In this document: positions 43,303 through 53,914 of the stretch, in pieces
Numbering within the stretch: position 1 is the stretch's first letter
How the letters are laid out: every line of letters starts with the position of its first letter
Assembly: GCA_947471985.1 (NCBI GenBank)
Contig: CANIZL010000015.1
Span: 1-64,000, forward strand
DNA length: 64,000 bases
Direction of reading: 5' to 3'
From: Verrucomicrobiota bacterium
GTDB taxonomy: Bacteria > Verrucomicrobiota > Verrucomicrobiia > Limisphaerales > UBA9464
Program-made: the position numbers and the translations under genes
The notes under the pieces: generated by a model
What the model was told of the DNA's origin: nothing
The model's input: the letters and a program-made list of their open reading frames with translations, nothing else
Databases searched by the model: none

Positions 43303-44259
43303 TTATTTCAAGCGGTCAAAGCTCTTTTGGAGGATTTGCCAATCCGCCTGCCCCGCCGTCTTGGCGCGATAATCCGAGATAATCTTCGCCTCGTTGGCGT
43401 TCTTGGTCGGACGCTGAGTCTTGTAGAACACGCCGAACTGTCCCGGCCACGGCTCGTCAGCGAGGCGGTAGGCGGCGTATTCATCGGTGACGTCATGCTC
43501 CTTGGAGATTTCGGCAAAAACGCCGCCTTTGCGGGGCGTTGCCGCGTCGAAAGCCCCGGGATGGAACTCCACGCACTCACTGAGGCATTGGATGAAGCTG
43601 AATCCATCGTGATCCATGGCCTGATCCATCATGGCCAGCACGTGGTTGGGATTGGTGGCCGAGGTGCGCGCCACGAAGGTCGCCCCGGCACTGATGGCCT
43701 GCTTGATCGGGTTGATCGGACGGTCATTGGAACCCCAGATGTCCGTCTTGGACTTGTAGCCGACGGGCGACGTGGGCGAAGTCTGGTTCTTGGTCAGGCC
43801 GTACACCTGATTGTCCATCACCACGTAGGAAAGTTTAACGTTCTTTCGTGCGGTATGGCTGAAGTGGTTGCCCCCGATCGAGAACGCGTCGCCGTCGCCA
43901 CCGAACACGCACACATGCAAATCCGGCCGACTGAGGGCGACGCCGCTGGCGAAGGGCAGGGCGCGACCGTGGATGAAGTGCGCGCCGTGGGCTTGGACGA
44001 AATACGGAAAGCGACTGGAGCATCCGATGCCGGCGACGGTGGTGATCTTCTCGTGATGGAGCTTGCGCTTTTCGATCAGTTTGAAGTAGAGGGCGAGAAC
44101 TGAGAAGTCGCCGCAGCCCGGGCACCATGTCGGGTGGTCAGCGGCAACGTCTTTCTTGGTCAGCGGCTTGCGGTCGACTTCCAGCAGCGGGGGCAGTGGG
44201 GTCGCATTGGTATTGGCTCCCCGCGTAAGCGGAGAGAAGGGGATGGCCATTTCACTCAT
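43303..44259 (-). CDS. korB: 2-oxoacid:ferredoxin oxidoreductase, beta subunit
   Basis: 318 residues. Thiamine-diphosphate-binding subunit of the ferredoxin-linked 2-oxoacid (probably 2-oxoglutarate) oxidoreductase. The TPP motif FGGDGDAFSIGGNHF runs to the Asn of VVMDNQVYGLTKNQTSPTS. The N-terminal HPTWCPGCGDFSVL carries a CxxC, and another Cys occurs in GIGCSSRFPYF, providing cluster ligands. It follows korA by 50 bp. The C-terminus is extended relative to minimal beta subunits. Pyruvate or 2-oxoisovalerate as substrate cannot be excluded from the sequence. Confidence 0.9.
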   Translation of the reverse strand: MSEMAIPFSPLTRGANTNATPLPPLLEVDRKPLTKKDVAADHPTWCPGCGDFSVLALYFKLIEKRKLHHEKITTVAGIGCSSRFPYFVQAHGAHFIHGRALPFASGVALSRPDLHVCVFGGDGDAFSIGGNHFSHTARKNVKLSYVVMDNQVYGLTKNQTSPTSPVGYKSKTDIWGSNDRPINPIKQAISAGATFVARTSATNPNHVLAMMDQAMDHDGFSFIQCLSECVEFHPGAFDAATPRKGGVFAEISKEHDVTDEYAAYRLADEPWPGQFGVFYKTQRPTKNANEAKIISDYRAKTAGQADWQILQKSFDRLK

Positions 44260-44309
44260 GGACTGATGCTTTCGAAAAAAGTCAAATTTTGGGGAACGCC
44301 GGAGCCGGT

Positions 44310-46118
44310 TTAGCGGGTCAACTGCGACACCCGATCAAGGATTTCCTTCACCTTCCAGGTGAGGCCGTCGGTCTTGGTGATGCCACGGATCCTCGGATCC
44401 GCATAGCGGCCGCGCAGCAAGGCGCCCAATTGACCGATGCCGTAGAGACCTTCGTCATTCAGTTCCACCACGAAAACGTGCTGGAATCCGGCAAAGACGT
44501 TTTCGAGTCCGTTGGGCAGCGGGTTGAGGTACTTGATGTGCACGGCGGAGATGGCCTGTCCGTTGGCCCGGGCCAGCTTGACGGCCTCCTGGGTCGGCCC
44601 CTGGGTGGAGCCCCAACTGACCAACAGCACCTGCCCCTCGCTGGGGCCATAAACCTTGGGCGTCGGCAACTCGGTCGCGAGCTTCTTCAGTTTGTTCCGC
44701 CGCTTGGCCACCATGGCGACGTGCAGCTTCGGCGAGCCCGTGGGGTGGCCGAGTTCATCGTGCTCCAAACCCGTGACGACCGGGTACTTGCCATTGCCAA
44801 TCCGGGTGCCGGGGGCGAGATGCCGGGTAACACCGTCGGGAGCGGACAAATCGTAGGGCTTGTGTTCGGTCACCGGCGACAGATCCGGGGAGATGTCCTG
44901 GACCAGGGATTTGAGATCGGGCTCGGGGAACGCCTCAATCCGGGTGGCGATGCCCTGATCGCTGACCAGCATGACGGGGGTACTGTACTTGCGGGCGATG
45001 TTGACGGCCTCGATCGCACTGTAGAAGCAGTCCTCGACCGTGCTCGGAGCGATGACAACCCGGGGGCTGTCGCCGTGACCGCCGAAGCACGAGATGTTCA
45101 GATCCGACTGCTCAATGCTGGTGGGCATGCCCGTGGACGGTCCGCCGCGCTGAATATTGACGACAATCAGGGGCATTTCCGCCATGGAAGCCCAACCGAT
45201 GGCTTCGGTCTTGAGCGAGATACCGGGGCCGGAGGAGCCGGTGACCGCGACCCCCCCGCCCCAGCTGGCGCCGATGGCCATAGAGACCGAGGCGATTTCG
45301 TCTTCGCATTGCTGAAATTGGCCGCCGTACTTGGGGAGTTCCCGTCGAAGCAATTCCATGATGTCCGACCAGGGCGTAATCGGGTATCCGGCGCCAAAAC
45401 GTACGCCCGCGGCGATCAAGCCCCAAGCGATGGCCTCGTTGCCGTTCATGACAACTTGGGATTTGCCAACGTTCTGTCCAACCGTGAATTGGAAGAGTTC
45501 CGTGGCGGTGGCGAGCTGGTGGTTGTAGCCAAAATTAAAGGCATTCAACGCGGTCTCAGCAATCTTGGGATCCTTGCCGGCGAAACGTTCGGTCAACAGC
45601 CGATGGAGCTTCGGAACGTTGAGATCGAACATCTTGGCGATCAGGCCGAGAGCGAACACGTTCTTGCCCTTATCGCGGCCGGTGCCGCCGATGGCTTCCA
45701 CGGTCAAGGACGAAATCGGCACGCCGACATGCCGATATTTCGTCAGGTTTTCGGCCGGAATATTCTCGGGCTTGAGGTGGTCGGAATCGTACAGCACGAT
45801 GCCACCCGGCTTGAGCGAGCCCAGGTGGGCCAGGTAGCTGTGATCATAGAAAGCCAACAGCATGTCCGCATCGTCACCGGCGGAGAGGACTTCCCCGGAG
45901 CCGATCCGAACTTGGAAAATGGAGGGGCCGCCCGAAATGGTGGACGGAATGGTCATGAACGTCATGACCTCCTGCTCACTCCGACCGGCGAGCCGGGCGA
46001 GGAAGCCGCCGATGGCTTGGATACCATCCTGCGAGTTACCCGCGATGCGGATGACGGCCTCGGAAATCTGATGTACAGCCGGCTGACTTGCGGTACCGGC
46101 GGATGCGACAGCGCTCAT
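44310..46118 (-). CDS. korA: 2-oxoacid:ferredoxin oxidoreductase, fused gamma-alpha subunit
   Basis: 602 residues. The N-terminal third (about 18-200) is the gamma-type domain (VIRIAGNSQDGIQAIGGFLA), followed by the alpha subunit pyrimidine-binding domain (GYPITPWSDIMELL; a variant of YPITPSS) and a C-terminal transketolase-like domain with LLVSWGSTQGPTQEAV. This gamma-alpha fusion with a separate beta gene is the standard two-gene form. It decarboxylates a 2-oxoacid to acyl-CoA, passing electrons to ferredoxin, in central carbon metabolism. First gene of the korA-korB operon. Confidence 0.92.
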   Translation of the reverse strand: MSAVASAGTASQPAVHQISEAVIRIAGNSQDGIQAIGGFLARLAGRSEQEVMTFMTIPSTISGGPSIFQVRIGSGEVLSAGDDADMLLAFYDHSYLAHLGSLKPGGIVLYDSDHLKPENIPAENLTKYRHVGVPISSLTVEAIGGTGRDKGKNVFALGLIAKMFDLNVPKLHRLLTERFAGKDPKIAETALNAFNFGYNHQLATATELFQFTVGQNVGKSQVVMNGNEAIAWGLIAAGVRFGAGYPITPWSDIMELLRRELPKYGGQFQQCEDEIASVSMAIGASWGGGVAVTGSSGPGISLKTEAIGWASMAEMPLIVVNIQRGGPSTGMPTSIEQSDLNISCFGGHGDSPRVVIAPSTVEDCFYSAIEAVNIARKYSTPVMLVSDQGIATRIEAFPEPDLKSLVQDISPDLSPVTEHKPYDLSAPDGVTRHLAPGTRIGNGKYPVVTGLEHDELGHPTGSPKLHVAMVAKRRNKLKKLATELPTPKVYGPSEGQVLLVSWGSTQGPTQEAVKLARANGQAISAVHIKYLNPLPNGLENVFAGFQHVFVVELNDEGLYGIGQLGALLRGRYADPRIRGITKTDGLTWKVKEILDRVSQLTR

Positions 46119-46411
46119 GCAAAATTCTAATCGTTACCGAGCGCCACAATCCTCACAGCGGACTACCTGGTCCTCTGCGCGGCTCGCGATGCGCCCGTTT
46201 CGTACCTTATGGGTCCGCCGGTTTCGGTCAAGATGCCTGAACATGAATTTGGCTTATTTGAAATGCAGATGGCATAAGCGCGTCTGATTTTAAGTAACCC
46301 AATGACGCTGGGGCGATCCAGGTTGGGCGTGGGTGGCCGGTTCGCCGGGGACTTCACCAAGTTTGCGGAGTCGGTTGGCGTCGCGCCGACCGACCGACTA
46401 GCCTCGGTCGA

Positions 46412-48676
46412 ATGAAGTTTACGCGCCTCGGGGCGAGGGTGCTGGTTACGGCAGCCAGCATGATCTCACGGACCATCGCCGATGACCGACCGACCGTGCC
46501 GGTGCCGGCGGTCGACGCGGAGGAGGTCGTCGTCAAGTCGGTGGACGCGGACGGTCGCGGGGAATTGGATCTGGGCACCGGGCGCGCGGGGGTTACGGGG
46601 GGGATCATCGCTCAGGGCCGGGGCGTCACCGTGACTGCCCGTGCAGCCACATATGACCGGGTCACCCAGGTCATTAGTGCCGAAGGTCAGGTGGTTATCC
46701 GCTTCGCCAGCCAGGGCGAGGCGCGCGTCTGGCGGGGCGAGAAGGCGAGGTTTAATTTTCTGACGCGACAGGTTGAGGCGGAGGATTTTCGCCTGGAGCA
46801 GCCACCGTTTTTTGCCGCGGGCAAAATGCTGGAGGCGACCCTGCCCACCCATTCGAGTGATACCAATGCCGGGCCGCCCATGCGGGTCGCTTTGACCGGA
46901 GCGACGGTGACAACGGACGATGTCGCAGATCCCAGCTACCATTTGTCGGCCGCCAAATTGACGCTCGAACCGGGGAAGGCGCTGACGGCCTCAGACGCCA
47001 CCTTTTATGGCGGTCACTACCCGATCCTCCATCTGTCGGGTTACACGCGCAGTCTCGAGGGGCACGATAACTTCTGGACGTTTCAGCCGGGCTATCGCAA
47101 TCGCTTCGGCCCGTTTCTGGAATCCGAATATCATTGGGCTGTGCGGACCAACGTGGAGGCAATTGCCGCCTTGGATTGGCGGCAGCGCCGCGGTTTTGCG
47201 GGTGGTCCGGGATTGAATTACGAGCTCGGCTCCCTCGGCGAGGGCAGCGGACGCTTCTACTATGCGCACGATGACCTGCCGGATTTATACTCGGCGGGCA
47301 TCCCGACGAGCACGGATCGCAATTTCTATTCCTGGCAACATTCACTGACCAACCGTTCGGGACTCACCATCCACGGATTGATCAATGGCCAGAATGATCC
47401 CCTGGTAATCCGGGATTTCTATGAGAATAGATTCCGCGGCGATCCGCAGCCCAAAAGCTTCTTCGAAGTAAATCAGGCCTGGCCGAACTGGACGCTGGAT
47501 CTGCTCGTGCAGCCGCAGGTGATTGATTTTTACCAGACGGTGGAACGGCTTCCCGATCTGAAGCTGACGGGACTGCGCCAGGAGGTGGGATCGACACCGG
47601 TCTACTACGATAGCGAAAGTTCGGTGGCCTATCTGCGGCTGCAACCCGGGCTGCTGGGGGGTACCAATTTTGCGGCGATGCGGGCGGATACCTATCACCA
47701 GTTGGTCCTGCCCCAGACCTATTTTGGCTGGCTGAATTTCATTCCCCGGGTCGGCGGTCGCTTCACTTATTACGGGGATCCGGAAGGTCCCGGGACCCGG
47801 CCTGGGGATAACAGTCGGGGTGTTTTCAATACCGGCGCGGAGGTCAACTACAAGGCGTCTCGAGTGTGGACTGAGCCTCGTCTGGACTGGCTCGACGTTC
47901 GTGAGCTCCGGCATATTGTGGTCCCCTCGATCAACTACGTTTATGTGCCGGCGCCCTCAGCGCGTCCGTCACAGTTGCCGCAGTTTGATACGGAACTGCC
48001 CAGCCCGCGGCTTTTGCCCATCGAGTTTCCGGATTACACGGCGGTGGATTCTGTGGATTCTCAAAGCACCCTCCGGTTTGGACTTTTCAACAAGCTGCAG
48101 ACCAAGCGGCAGGATCAGGTGGCGGATCTGCTGGTCTGGAATCTGTTTACCGATTGGCGGCTGCGGCCGCGGGACAACCAGGATACGTTTCCTGACGTTT
48201 TTTCCGATTTCGAATTGATGCCTCGGTCGTGGCTCGTGCTGGGGTCGGAAACCCGCTATGACGTGGGTAAGCGCGAATGGTCGGAAGCCAACCACCGCAT
48301 CACGATTCAGCCGAACGACGTCTGGCACTGGACCATCGGACACCGCTATCTGCGCGATGATCTTTTGTCGTACGGGCCGGGAAATAACCTGCTGTACTCC
48401 TCGGTGTACTGGCGATTCAGTCAGAATTGGGGTGTGCGGGCAGTGCAGTATTTCGAGGCGCGCGACGGCCGAATGGAAGAGCAGGCCTACAGTGTGTATC
48501 GGGATTTCCGGGCGTGGACGGGGGCGCTGACCTTGCGCCTGCGCGATCAGCGGGTGGGTGGGGATGACTGGTCCATTTCCATCAGTTTCTCTCTGAAAGC
48601 CTTCCCCCGCTTTGGCTTGAAAGACGATCGCGATCCGGTTCGCCGGGTCTTTGGTGGATCGACGGAATTGTTCTGA
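46412..48676 (+). CDS. LptD/OstA-like outer membrane protein
   Basis: 754 residues with a signal-like N-terminus (VLVTAASMISRTIADD). Residues ~60-240 form an OstA-type jellyroll (GIIAQGRGVTVTARAATYDR; VISAEGQVVIRF). The rest alternates aromatic and polar residues as in a large beta-barrel (FWTFQPGYRNRFGPFLESEYHW; WHWTIGHRYLRDDL). The order matches LptD, which inserts LPS in the outer membrane, although LptD is usually followed by other Lpt or surA genes and none is here. The alternative is an LptD-like paralogue. It supports a Gram-negative envelope. Confidence 0.82.
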   Translation: MKFTRLGARVLVTAASMISRTIADDRPTVPVPAVDAEEVVVKSVDADGRGELDLGTGRAGVTGGIIAQGRGVTVTARAATYDRVTQVISAEGQVVIRFASQGEARVWRGEKARFNFLTRQVEAEDFRLEQPPFFAAGKMLEATLPTHSSDTNAGPPMRVALTGATVTTDDVADPSYHLSAAKLTLEPGKALTASDATFYGGHYPILHLSGYTRSLEGHDNFWTFQPGYRNRFGPFLESEYHWAVRTNVEAIAALDWRQRRGFAGGPGLNYELGSLGEGSGRFYYAHDDLPDLYSAGIPTSTDRNFYSWQHSLTNRSGLTIHGLINGQNDPLVIRDFYENRFRGDPQPKSFFEVNQAWPNWTLDLLVQPQVIDFYQTVERLPDLKLTGLRQEVGSTPVYYDSESSVAYLRLQPGLLGGTNFAAMRADTYHQLVLPQTYFGWLNFIPRVGGRFTYYGDPEGPGTRPGDNSRGVFNTGAEVNYKASRVWTEPRLDWLDVRELRHIVVPSINYVYVPAPSARPSQLPQFDTELPSPRLLPIEFPDYTAVDSVDSQSTLRFGLFNKLQTKRQDQVADLLVWNLFTDWRLRPRDNQDTFPDVFSDFELMPRSWLVLGSETRYDVGKREWSEANHRITIQPNDVWHWTIGHRYLRDDLLSYGPGNNLLYSSVYWRFSQNWGVRAVQYFEARDGRMEEQAYSVYRDFRAWTGALTLRLRDQRVGGDDWSISISFSLKAFPRFGLKDDRDPVRRVFGGSTELF

Positions 48677-48703
48677 CGAGCGAACGGCCGGTTTTCGCGC
48701 GAT

Positions 48704-50662
48704 TTACCCGCGACGACCGGCATTCAGCTGCGTGATGATGGCTTCCACATCATAGACACAGCCTCCCCAGGTGCCGCCCCCGGCTGCCTGCAGGGCAGCC
48801 CACAATCGGGTGTCGGCCGGCAGCTTTTCGTGAGCTGACAGCCCCGGATGGGGGGGGCGACCGGCGAGCAATTCCGCACCGGCTGCGCGATCCAGGGCAA
48901 CGGTCGTGCCGGCCGCCCGGACGAGATCGACGCTCCCTTCCAGGCGCACTCGGTCTACGACCAGTCGGAGGATATCGTCCTCCTGCACGCGGCCCAGTGG
49001 TCCACCCGCCAAAGCTTCAGGTCCGACGTGCCCGATGCAGGCGCCGGTGGAGACACCGCTGAACCGGGCGTCGGTCAGCAATGCCACGTGGCGCCCAAAT
49101 GGGAGGTGTTTCAAAGCACTCGTCAGTTGATAGGTTTCCTCCATGCCTGTACCCATGGGGCCGGCGCCCATCAGGACGATGACGTCGCCCGCGCGAATCT
49201 GCCCAGCCTTGATGGCCGCCATGGCGTGGCTTTCCCGGGTGAAGACCCGGGCTGGTCCTTCGTGGCGATAGACGCCGTCCGCATCCACCACGGACGGATC
49301 GAGGGCCGTGCTTTTGATGACGCTACCTTCCGGGGCCAAGTTGCCGCGCGGGAAGGCGACGGTGCTGGTAAGTCCGCGTTCCCGGGCCCGCTCCGGGGGC
49401 AGAATGACATCGTCGGGCTCCACTCCATCCTGTTCGCGGAGCAGGTCGCGGAAACGCGTTCGTCGCTCGGATGTTTCCCAGGCGGACAGGACATCCCCGA
49501 GGGTTTCACCGGCGACCGTCCGCACGGTGAGATCCAGCAACCCCAGGGTGCGCAAATGCAGCATGACTTCGGGGACCCCGCCGGCGAGAAAGGCGCGCAC
49601 GGTGGGATGGTGCACGGGACCATTGGGCAGGACGCTCACCAGGCGGGGGGTGCGGCGGTTGATCTCGATCCAGTCATCCACCACGGGACGACGCAAGCCC
49701 GCGGCATGAGCGATGGCGGGGATGTGCAGCAGGAGATTGGTGGAACCACCGAACGCGGCGTGCACCACCATCGCGTTGCGGATGGCGGCGTCCGTCAGGA
49801 TGTCCCGCAAGCGGAGATTCCGCTCTTCCAAGTTGACCAGCGCGTTCGCGGAATCGACGGCCAATTGCGTCCACACCGCTTCACCGCTGGGGGCCAGGGC
49901 CGAGTGGGGCAGGGAAAGTCCCAAGGCCTCGCCGACGACCTGTGCCGTCGCAGCGGTTCCGAGGAACTGGCAACCGCCGCCCGGCGTCCCGCAGGCGCGG
50001 CAACCCAGTTCGGCGGCTTCGTCCAGCGACAACAAGCCGTGGGCGTAGCGGGCGCCGATGGTTTGCACTTTGCCCGCGTCCTCCCCCACGGTCGGAGGCA
50101 GCGTGACGCCACCCGGCACAACGATTCCGGGCAATTCACCCGTGCCCGCCAGTGCCAGCAACATGGCGGGCAAACCCTTGTCACAGGTGGCGATCCCCAT
50201 CACACCACGACGCGTGGGCAGGGAACGGATAAGTCGTCGGAAGACGATGGCCGCGTCATTGCGGTAGGGCAGGCTGTCAAACATGCCCGTGGTGCCCTGG
50301 GTGCGTCCGTCGCAGGGATCCGAAACATACCCGGCAAATGGTAGCACGCCGCGCGCCTTGAAGGTTTCTGCCGCTGCCTGCGCCAAGAGGCCGATTTCCC
50401 AGTGTCCGGTATGGTATCCCAAGGCGATGGGCACGCCATCGGGCGCGCGGAGCCCGCCCTGGGTGCTGAGAATGAGAAACTGTTTGCGACCCACTTCCGC
50501 GGGATTCCAACCCATCCCGACATTTTGGGTGAGGCCGAAGAGATCGCCGCTGGGCGCGTGCCGCAGGAGGTCGTCGGTCAGCGGCAGCTTGCCGGCGGGA
50601 CCCGGTGCCCGGGTGCGGAGTTGGTAAATTCTTTCGGGGGAGTCGAAGAGCGGGGAGGGCAT
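48704..50662 (-). CDS. YjhG/YagF-type sugar-acid dehydratase (D-xylonate dehydratase-like)
   Basis: 652 residues of the IlvD/Edd family. Long blocks match what I know of E. coli Yjh[66 protein letters not shown] and [20 protein letters not shown]. Cys residues in DPCDG and CDKG are the iron-sulphur ligands. It dehydrates an aldonic acid such as D-xylonate to the 2-keto-3-deoxy acid. It is third in an operon with a sugar isomerase/epimerase-like gene and a membrane protein, which fits pentose or hexonate catabolism; the true substrate is not fixed. Confidence 0.92.
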   Translation of the reverse strand: MPSPLFDSPERIYQLRTRAPGPAGKLPLTDDLLRHAPSGDLFGLTQNVGMGWNPAEVGRKQFLILSTQGGLRAPDGVPIALGYHTGHWEIGLLAQAAAETFKARGVLPFAGYVSDPCDGRTQGTTGMFDSLPYRNDAAIVFRRLIRSLPTRRGVMGIATCDKGLPAMLLALAGTGELPGIVVPGGVTLPPTVGEDAGKVQTIGARYAHGLLSLDEAAELGCRACGTPGGGCQFLGTAATAQVVGEALGLSLPHSALAPSGEAVWTQLAVDSANALVNLEERNLRLRDILTDAAIRNAMVVHAAFGGSTNLLLHIPAIAHAAGLRRPVVDDWIEINRRTPRLVSVLPNGPVHHPTVRAFLAGGVPEVMLHLRTLGLLDLTVRTVAGETLGDVLSAWETSERRTRFRDLLREQDGVEPDDVILPPERARERGLTSTVAFPRGNLAPEGSVIKSTALDPSVVDADGVYRHEGPARVFTRESHAMAAIKAGQIRAGDVIVLMGAGPMGTGMEETYQLTSALKHLPFGRHVALLTDARFSGVSTGACIGHVGPEALAGGPLGRVQEDDILRLVVDRVRLEGSVDLVRAAGTTVALDRAAGAELLAGRPPHPGLSAHEKLPADTRLWAALQAAGGGTWGGCVYDVEAIITQLNAGRRG

Positions 50663-50696
50663 TGGGGAAAGTCGCGGGGGCGAGATTGGAAAGACG

Positions 50697-51818
50697 TCAG
50701 GGCTCTGTGCTCGCCGATTCCACTGCGGCGGAGAGGCGCTCGGGCAGAAAGAGGTACACCAGCCCGCCCACGGCCGACCACGCGAGGTGGACCGTGTAGC
50801 TGATCAACGAAAGCGAGAGGGCTTCGGAATACTTCACCAGCGGAAAAGCGGGGGCGGTCAGGAGGACGACAAACAGATGTTCACGCACACCCAATCCCGA
50901 CGGCGTGATGGGCAGGGCGGCCACACACGTGACGGCCGGCACCACAAACCACAGCACCGCGGCGGGCACGGGCAAGTGCAGTCCGTGGGCAAGGGCCAGA
51001 AAGGCCCCCACAATGGCGGCGTTCACGATCAGCGAGTACCCGATCGCCACTGGCAAAAATCCCCGGGCGTGACCAAAGGCTCGACAGGCGGCGAGGCCGC
51101 GCAGGATGGTTTCGCCTTTGGGCAGTCGACTGGCGATCCGGCTCAAGAACGAGCCCGGTGCGAGGGCGTTCGAGTAAAATCCGACGCCAATGGCCGTGAG
51201 CGCCACCAGCAGCATGCCAATGATCAAAACGGCGACGCCTTGATAGCGTTGGTAGCGCAGGAAAAGCTCCACGCCGGGCGCAGGCTCGCCCGCCCGCCAG
51301 CACCACGGGATCATGGCCACGGTGAACATCAGCAATCCAGCCGTCCCCAAAAGCCGATCCACAAAGACCGTGGTGGCGGCCTCCGCCCGCTTGTGGTGGG
51401 TCAGTTTGGCGGCGTACCAGGCCTTAATGACGTCGCCACCGGTCGAACCCAGCAGGAAGGCGTTAAAGAAATGGGCGACCAGCGAGATGCGACAGACCTC
51501 TCGTTTGCTGACTTCCAAGCCTTGCACCTGCAGGGCCCGATGCCAGCGCATGGCCCCAGCTAGAATCGTCACCCCGCACAAGGCGAAGGCACCGAGTAGG
51601 CTGACGGCGTCCAGCTGGCGGGCCGTATCCCACAGTCCGATCGGCCCCACTTGCCACGCCAGCCGGCGTTGAGCCCACGGACTAAGTGCGTCCCACGCTC
51701 CCGCCTTGTCTGCCAGTTGCAGCTGCGCCTCGTTGCAAAAGATGATGTGAAAAATCGCCCCCAAAAGGAGCGTGGCCAGGGCGAAGCGAACCAATTGGCC
51801 GAGTCGGGCCCTACTCAT
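50697..51818 (-). CDS. UPF0104 / lysylphosphatidylglycerol-synthase transmembrane family protein
   Basis: A 373-residue integral membrane protein with about eight hydrophobic helices. Family features: [25 protein letters not shown] after helix 3 and [18 protein letters not shown] near the C-terminus, as in the UPF0104 / MprF-flippase-like group (related to glycosyltransferase-associated flippases). There is no catalytic LPG synthase domain. Start ATG 51818 overlaps the stop of the isomerase gene (ATGA). Its role is likely transport or flipping of a lipid-linked substrate. Why it sits between two sugar-metabolism genes is unclear. Confidence 0.8.
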   Translation of the reverse strand: MSRARLGQLVRFALATLLLGAIFHIIFCNEAQLQLADKAGAWDALSPWAQRRLAWQVGPIGLWDTARQLDAVSLLGAFALCGVTILAGAMRWHRALQVQGLEVSKREVCRISLVAHFFNAFLLGSTGGDVIKAWYAAKLTHHKRAEAATTVFVDRLLGTAGLLMFTVAMIPWCWRAGEPAPGVELFLRYQRYQGVAVLIIGMLLVALTAIGVGFYSNALAPGSFLSRIASRLPKGETILRGLAACRAFGHARGFLPVAIGYSLIVNAAIVGAFLALAHGLHLPVPAAVLWFVVPAVTCVAALPITPSGLGVREHLFVVLLTAPAFPLVKYSEALSLSLISYTVHLAWSAVGGLVYLFLPERLSAAVESASTEP

Positions 51819-52729
51819 TCCGCACCCCACACGGAGCGAATGTGCTCATACCCCTTTTTGACGTCCTCCACCGGCACATTGGGATTTAGTTCGAGCACCT
51901 TGATGTGCTCCGGCTTCACCCAAGGGGCCAAAGCGGAAAAGTCGATCATGCCCGAGCCGGGCGGGCAATGGTCGATACCGGGCGGAATGACATCGTGGAT
52001 GTGGCAACCCCCGAGGCGCGGCGCGAGGGACTCAAAATGCATCCGGTGCTGGGCGATGAATCCGAGGTTTTCCTTGATCTGGGCGTGACCGCAGTCGTGC
52101 CAATAGCGGACATTGTCGGGCAATTCGCCCAGAAAGAACGAAAGGTCGTCATCGAAGGGGATCTCCTCCACTGCCTCCCGGTTTTCGATGCCGAGCAGGA
52201 TGCCCTTTTCCCCGGCCTGTTGGGCCAGCGCCCGGATCATTTCGATGGCCAGCTGTCTCGGACCCTCGATACGACGCAACCGTTTCTCCTCCACTTCCTG
52301 CACCAGTCGCTGGTATTTTGGCGTGTCTTTCAGACCCTGCTCGACGTACGATTCCAGCTTTTCGTTGTAATCCTTCAAGTCCACCGCGCCGGAGTGCAGA
52401 ACGATCAATCGCGCGCCGACGCGTTCGGCGAACTCAATGGTCTTGAGGGAGTATTTCCAGGCGTTCTCGCGTTCGCGGCGCTCGGCGCTGGTAAATTTGA
52501 AAATGTTGGGCGCTGCATAATTGATGCCCATCGGCAGGGGGCAGAAGTTGTGCAACGTGGAGATTTTAATCTCCCCGGCCTGCACGGCTTCCAGGATGCC
52601 GGGGACGAGGCTGATGCGGATGCCGTGGCTCAACTCGGCGTATTCAAAACCGAGTTCGCGAATTTCCTTCAGCATCGCCCGGCCGTCGGTGTGGCGATGG
52701 GAGTTCCAGCAGGTAGAGAGCGAATACAT
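51815..52729 (-). CDS. sugar phosphate isomerase/epimerase (xylose isomerase-like TIM barrel)
   Basis: 304 residues. AP-endonuclease-2/xylose-isomerase-like barrel: ELGFEYAELSHGIR, VGARLIVLHSGAVDLKDY, KGILLGIENREAVEEIP (Glu metal ligand), DCGHAQIKENLGFI (Asp/His), GCHIHDVIPPGIDHCPPGSGMIDF (His) and ELNPN near the end (Glu). The divalent-metal site is therefore intact. The precise sugar or inositol substrate is unknown. First gene of the operon with the flippase-like and YjhG-like genes. Confidence 0.88.
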   Translation of the reverse strand: MYSLSTCWNSHRHTDGRAMLKEIRELGFEYAELSHGIRISLVPGILEAVQAGEIKISTLHNFCPLPMGINYAAPNIFKFTSAERRERENAWKYSLKTIEFAERVGARLIVLHSGAVDLKDYNEKLESYVEQGLKDTPKYQRLVQEVEEKRLRRIEGPRQLAIEMIRALAQQAGEKGILLGIENREAVEEIPFDDDLSFFLGELPDNVRYWHDCGHAQIKENLGFIAQHRMHFESLAPRLGGCHIHDVIPPGIDHCPPGSGMIDFSALAPWVKPEHIKVLELNPNVPVEDVKKGYEHIRSVWGAE

Positions 52730-52999
52730 GGGTGGTAAAAAAGCGGAGGCGTCGGAGGAGTCCGGTGAGGCGGATTAGACGGATCGCAAAGGGGTTGGGA
52801 CCGGACCAGCCGTCGCACCCGCGGTCCGGCCCACCTGAAAGCTTGGCCAGGTGGCTGCGGTGCGGCTGGAGTGCCGCCGACGGATGGAGCCCGGAAGTGT
52901 TTGCATGGGGGTAGAATGAGGGATTTCGGGCAAAAGACAAAAGAGGACGTGGAATTGCGTGGCCGGGGTCGGGATGTGCATTCGGGGGGGGGCCGGCGG

Positions 53000-53914
53000 T
53001 CAGGCGAGCAGATTTTGCAGAATCGTCTGGGCGGTCCGTCGCACTTGTTCCGACTGGGCTTCCAGCAAGCGGTACTTTGGGGCCCAATCCGCTTCAGCCT
53101 GATGGAGTTCCCGCCAGCAGGACTTCAGGACGCGCTCCGTCCGTTCCACCTGCTGCAGGGCGGAGGCGAAGGACTCGCGGCCGGCTGGCAGATCCGAGAT
53201 TTCGCCCACGTAGAATCGACTAATCCGCCGTTTGCCGGCGACCGCCTGGAGCAGCATGACCACGGTCTGTTCGTACGCGTACCAGCGTCGGCAAAGCACC
53301 TCCCGCAAAAAGTCGTGGCGCACCGCCAGAAACTCCGAGCGGGGACGCTCGGTCAGATCCCGGATCTGGGTGGCCTCCGCGGGAAACCAGTTGTAAAGCA
53401 GCGCAAAGGTCCCGTAGGTATCGATCAACTGCTTGGAATCGCTGTGGTCGGTCGCGATTTCACCAATGCATAGATCCTGCTTCAATTCCGCGCAGATCTC
53501 CGGGAGGTCGTGGAGCCGCCCCAGGACGCGCTGACCCGCCGCGCTTCCGTAGTTGAAATCCCCGGGGATCAGCCAGTAGACATCCTCCGGCCCGCCCCGC
53601 TCGAAGGCTTGACCCAGGCCCGAATACCAAAGCTGGCAGGTGTCGACGCCCCAGATGTCCAGCAGATCGGAGTGCCGGGAGACGACTTGTTCCCGGAATT
53701 TGAGGTAGGCTGGATTGCCAGCCTGGGCGTAGTGGGTCTTGCGATCCAGCACCGTGATCGGGCGGGCGAACTGTTCGCGATCCGCGTCCAGGCGGGCGAC
53801 CAGGCGATATAATTCGTGGAGATCGGCGGCGTCACCGGTCGGTCGGAAGGGAAAGATGATGACGGGATGAATCCTGCCCTGACTGGGTTCCGTGGCTTTG
53901 GCCCGGGCGGGCAC
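53000..53914 (-). CDS. conserved protein of unknown function, possible GT-A-like
   Basis: 304 residues if started at GTG 53914; the frame is open farther upstream (a GTG at 53953, and more) but that part overlaps the regulatory region of the divergent MFS gene and is unconserved in style. Homology-like features begin at HPVIIFPFRPTG, and VYWLIPGDFNYG and DLCIGEIATDHSDSKQLID recall nucleotide-sugar transferase strands with an acidic metal-binding motif; that comparison is weak. No membrane segment. The C-terminal 80 residues are helical and probably coiled. I do not recognise the family. Confidence 0.6.
   Translation of the reverse strand: MPARAKATEPSQGRIHPVIIFPFRPTGDAADLHELYRLVARLDADREQFARPITVLDRKTHYAQAGNPAYLKFREQVVSRHSDLLDIWGVDTCQLWYSGLGQAFERGGPEDVYWLIPGDFNYGSAAGQRVLGRLHDLPEICAELKQDLCIGEIATDHSDSKQLIDTYGTFALLYNWFPAEATQIRDLTERPRSEFLAVRHDFLREVLCRRWYAYEQTVVMLLQAVAGKRRISRFYVGEISDLPAGRESFASALQQVERTERVLKSCWRELHQAEADWAPKYRLLEAQSEQVRRTAQTILQNLLA

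Noticed and set aside
44289-46130. A 613-residue plus-strand frame opposite korA
   Set aside because: Mirror of the GC-rich coding strand. The minus-strand frame has the gamma-alpha oxidoreductase signatures.
48848-50344. A 498-residue plus-strand frame opposite the dehydratase
   Set aside because: Shadow frame. The minus strand matches the YjhG family throughout.
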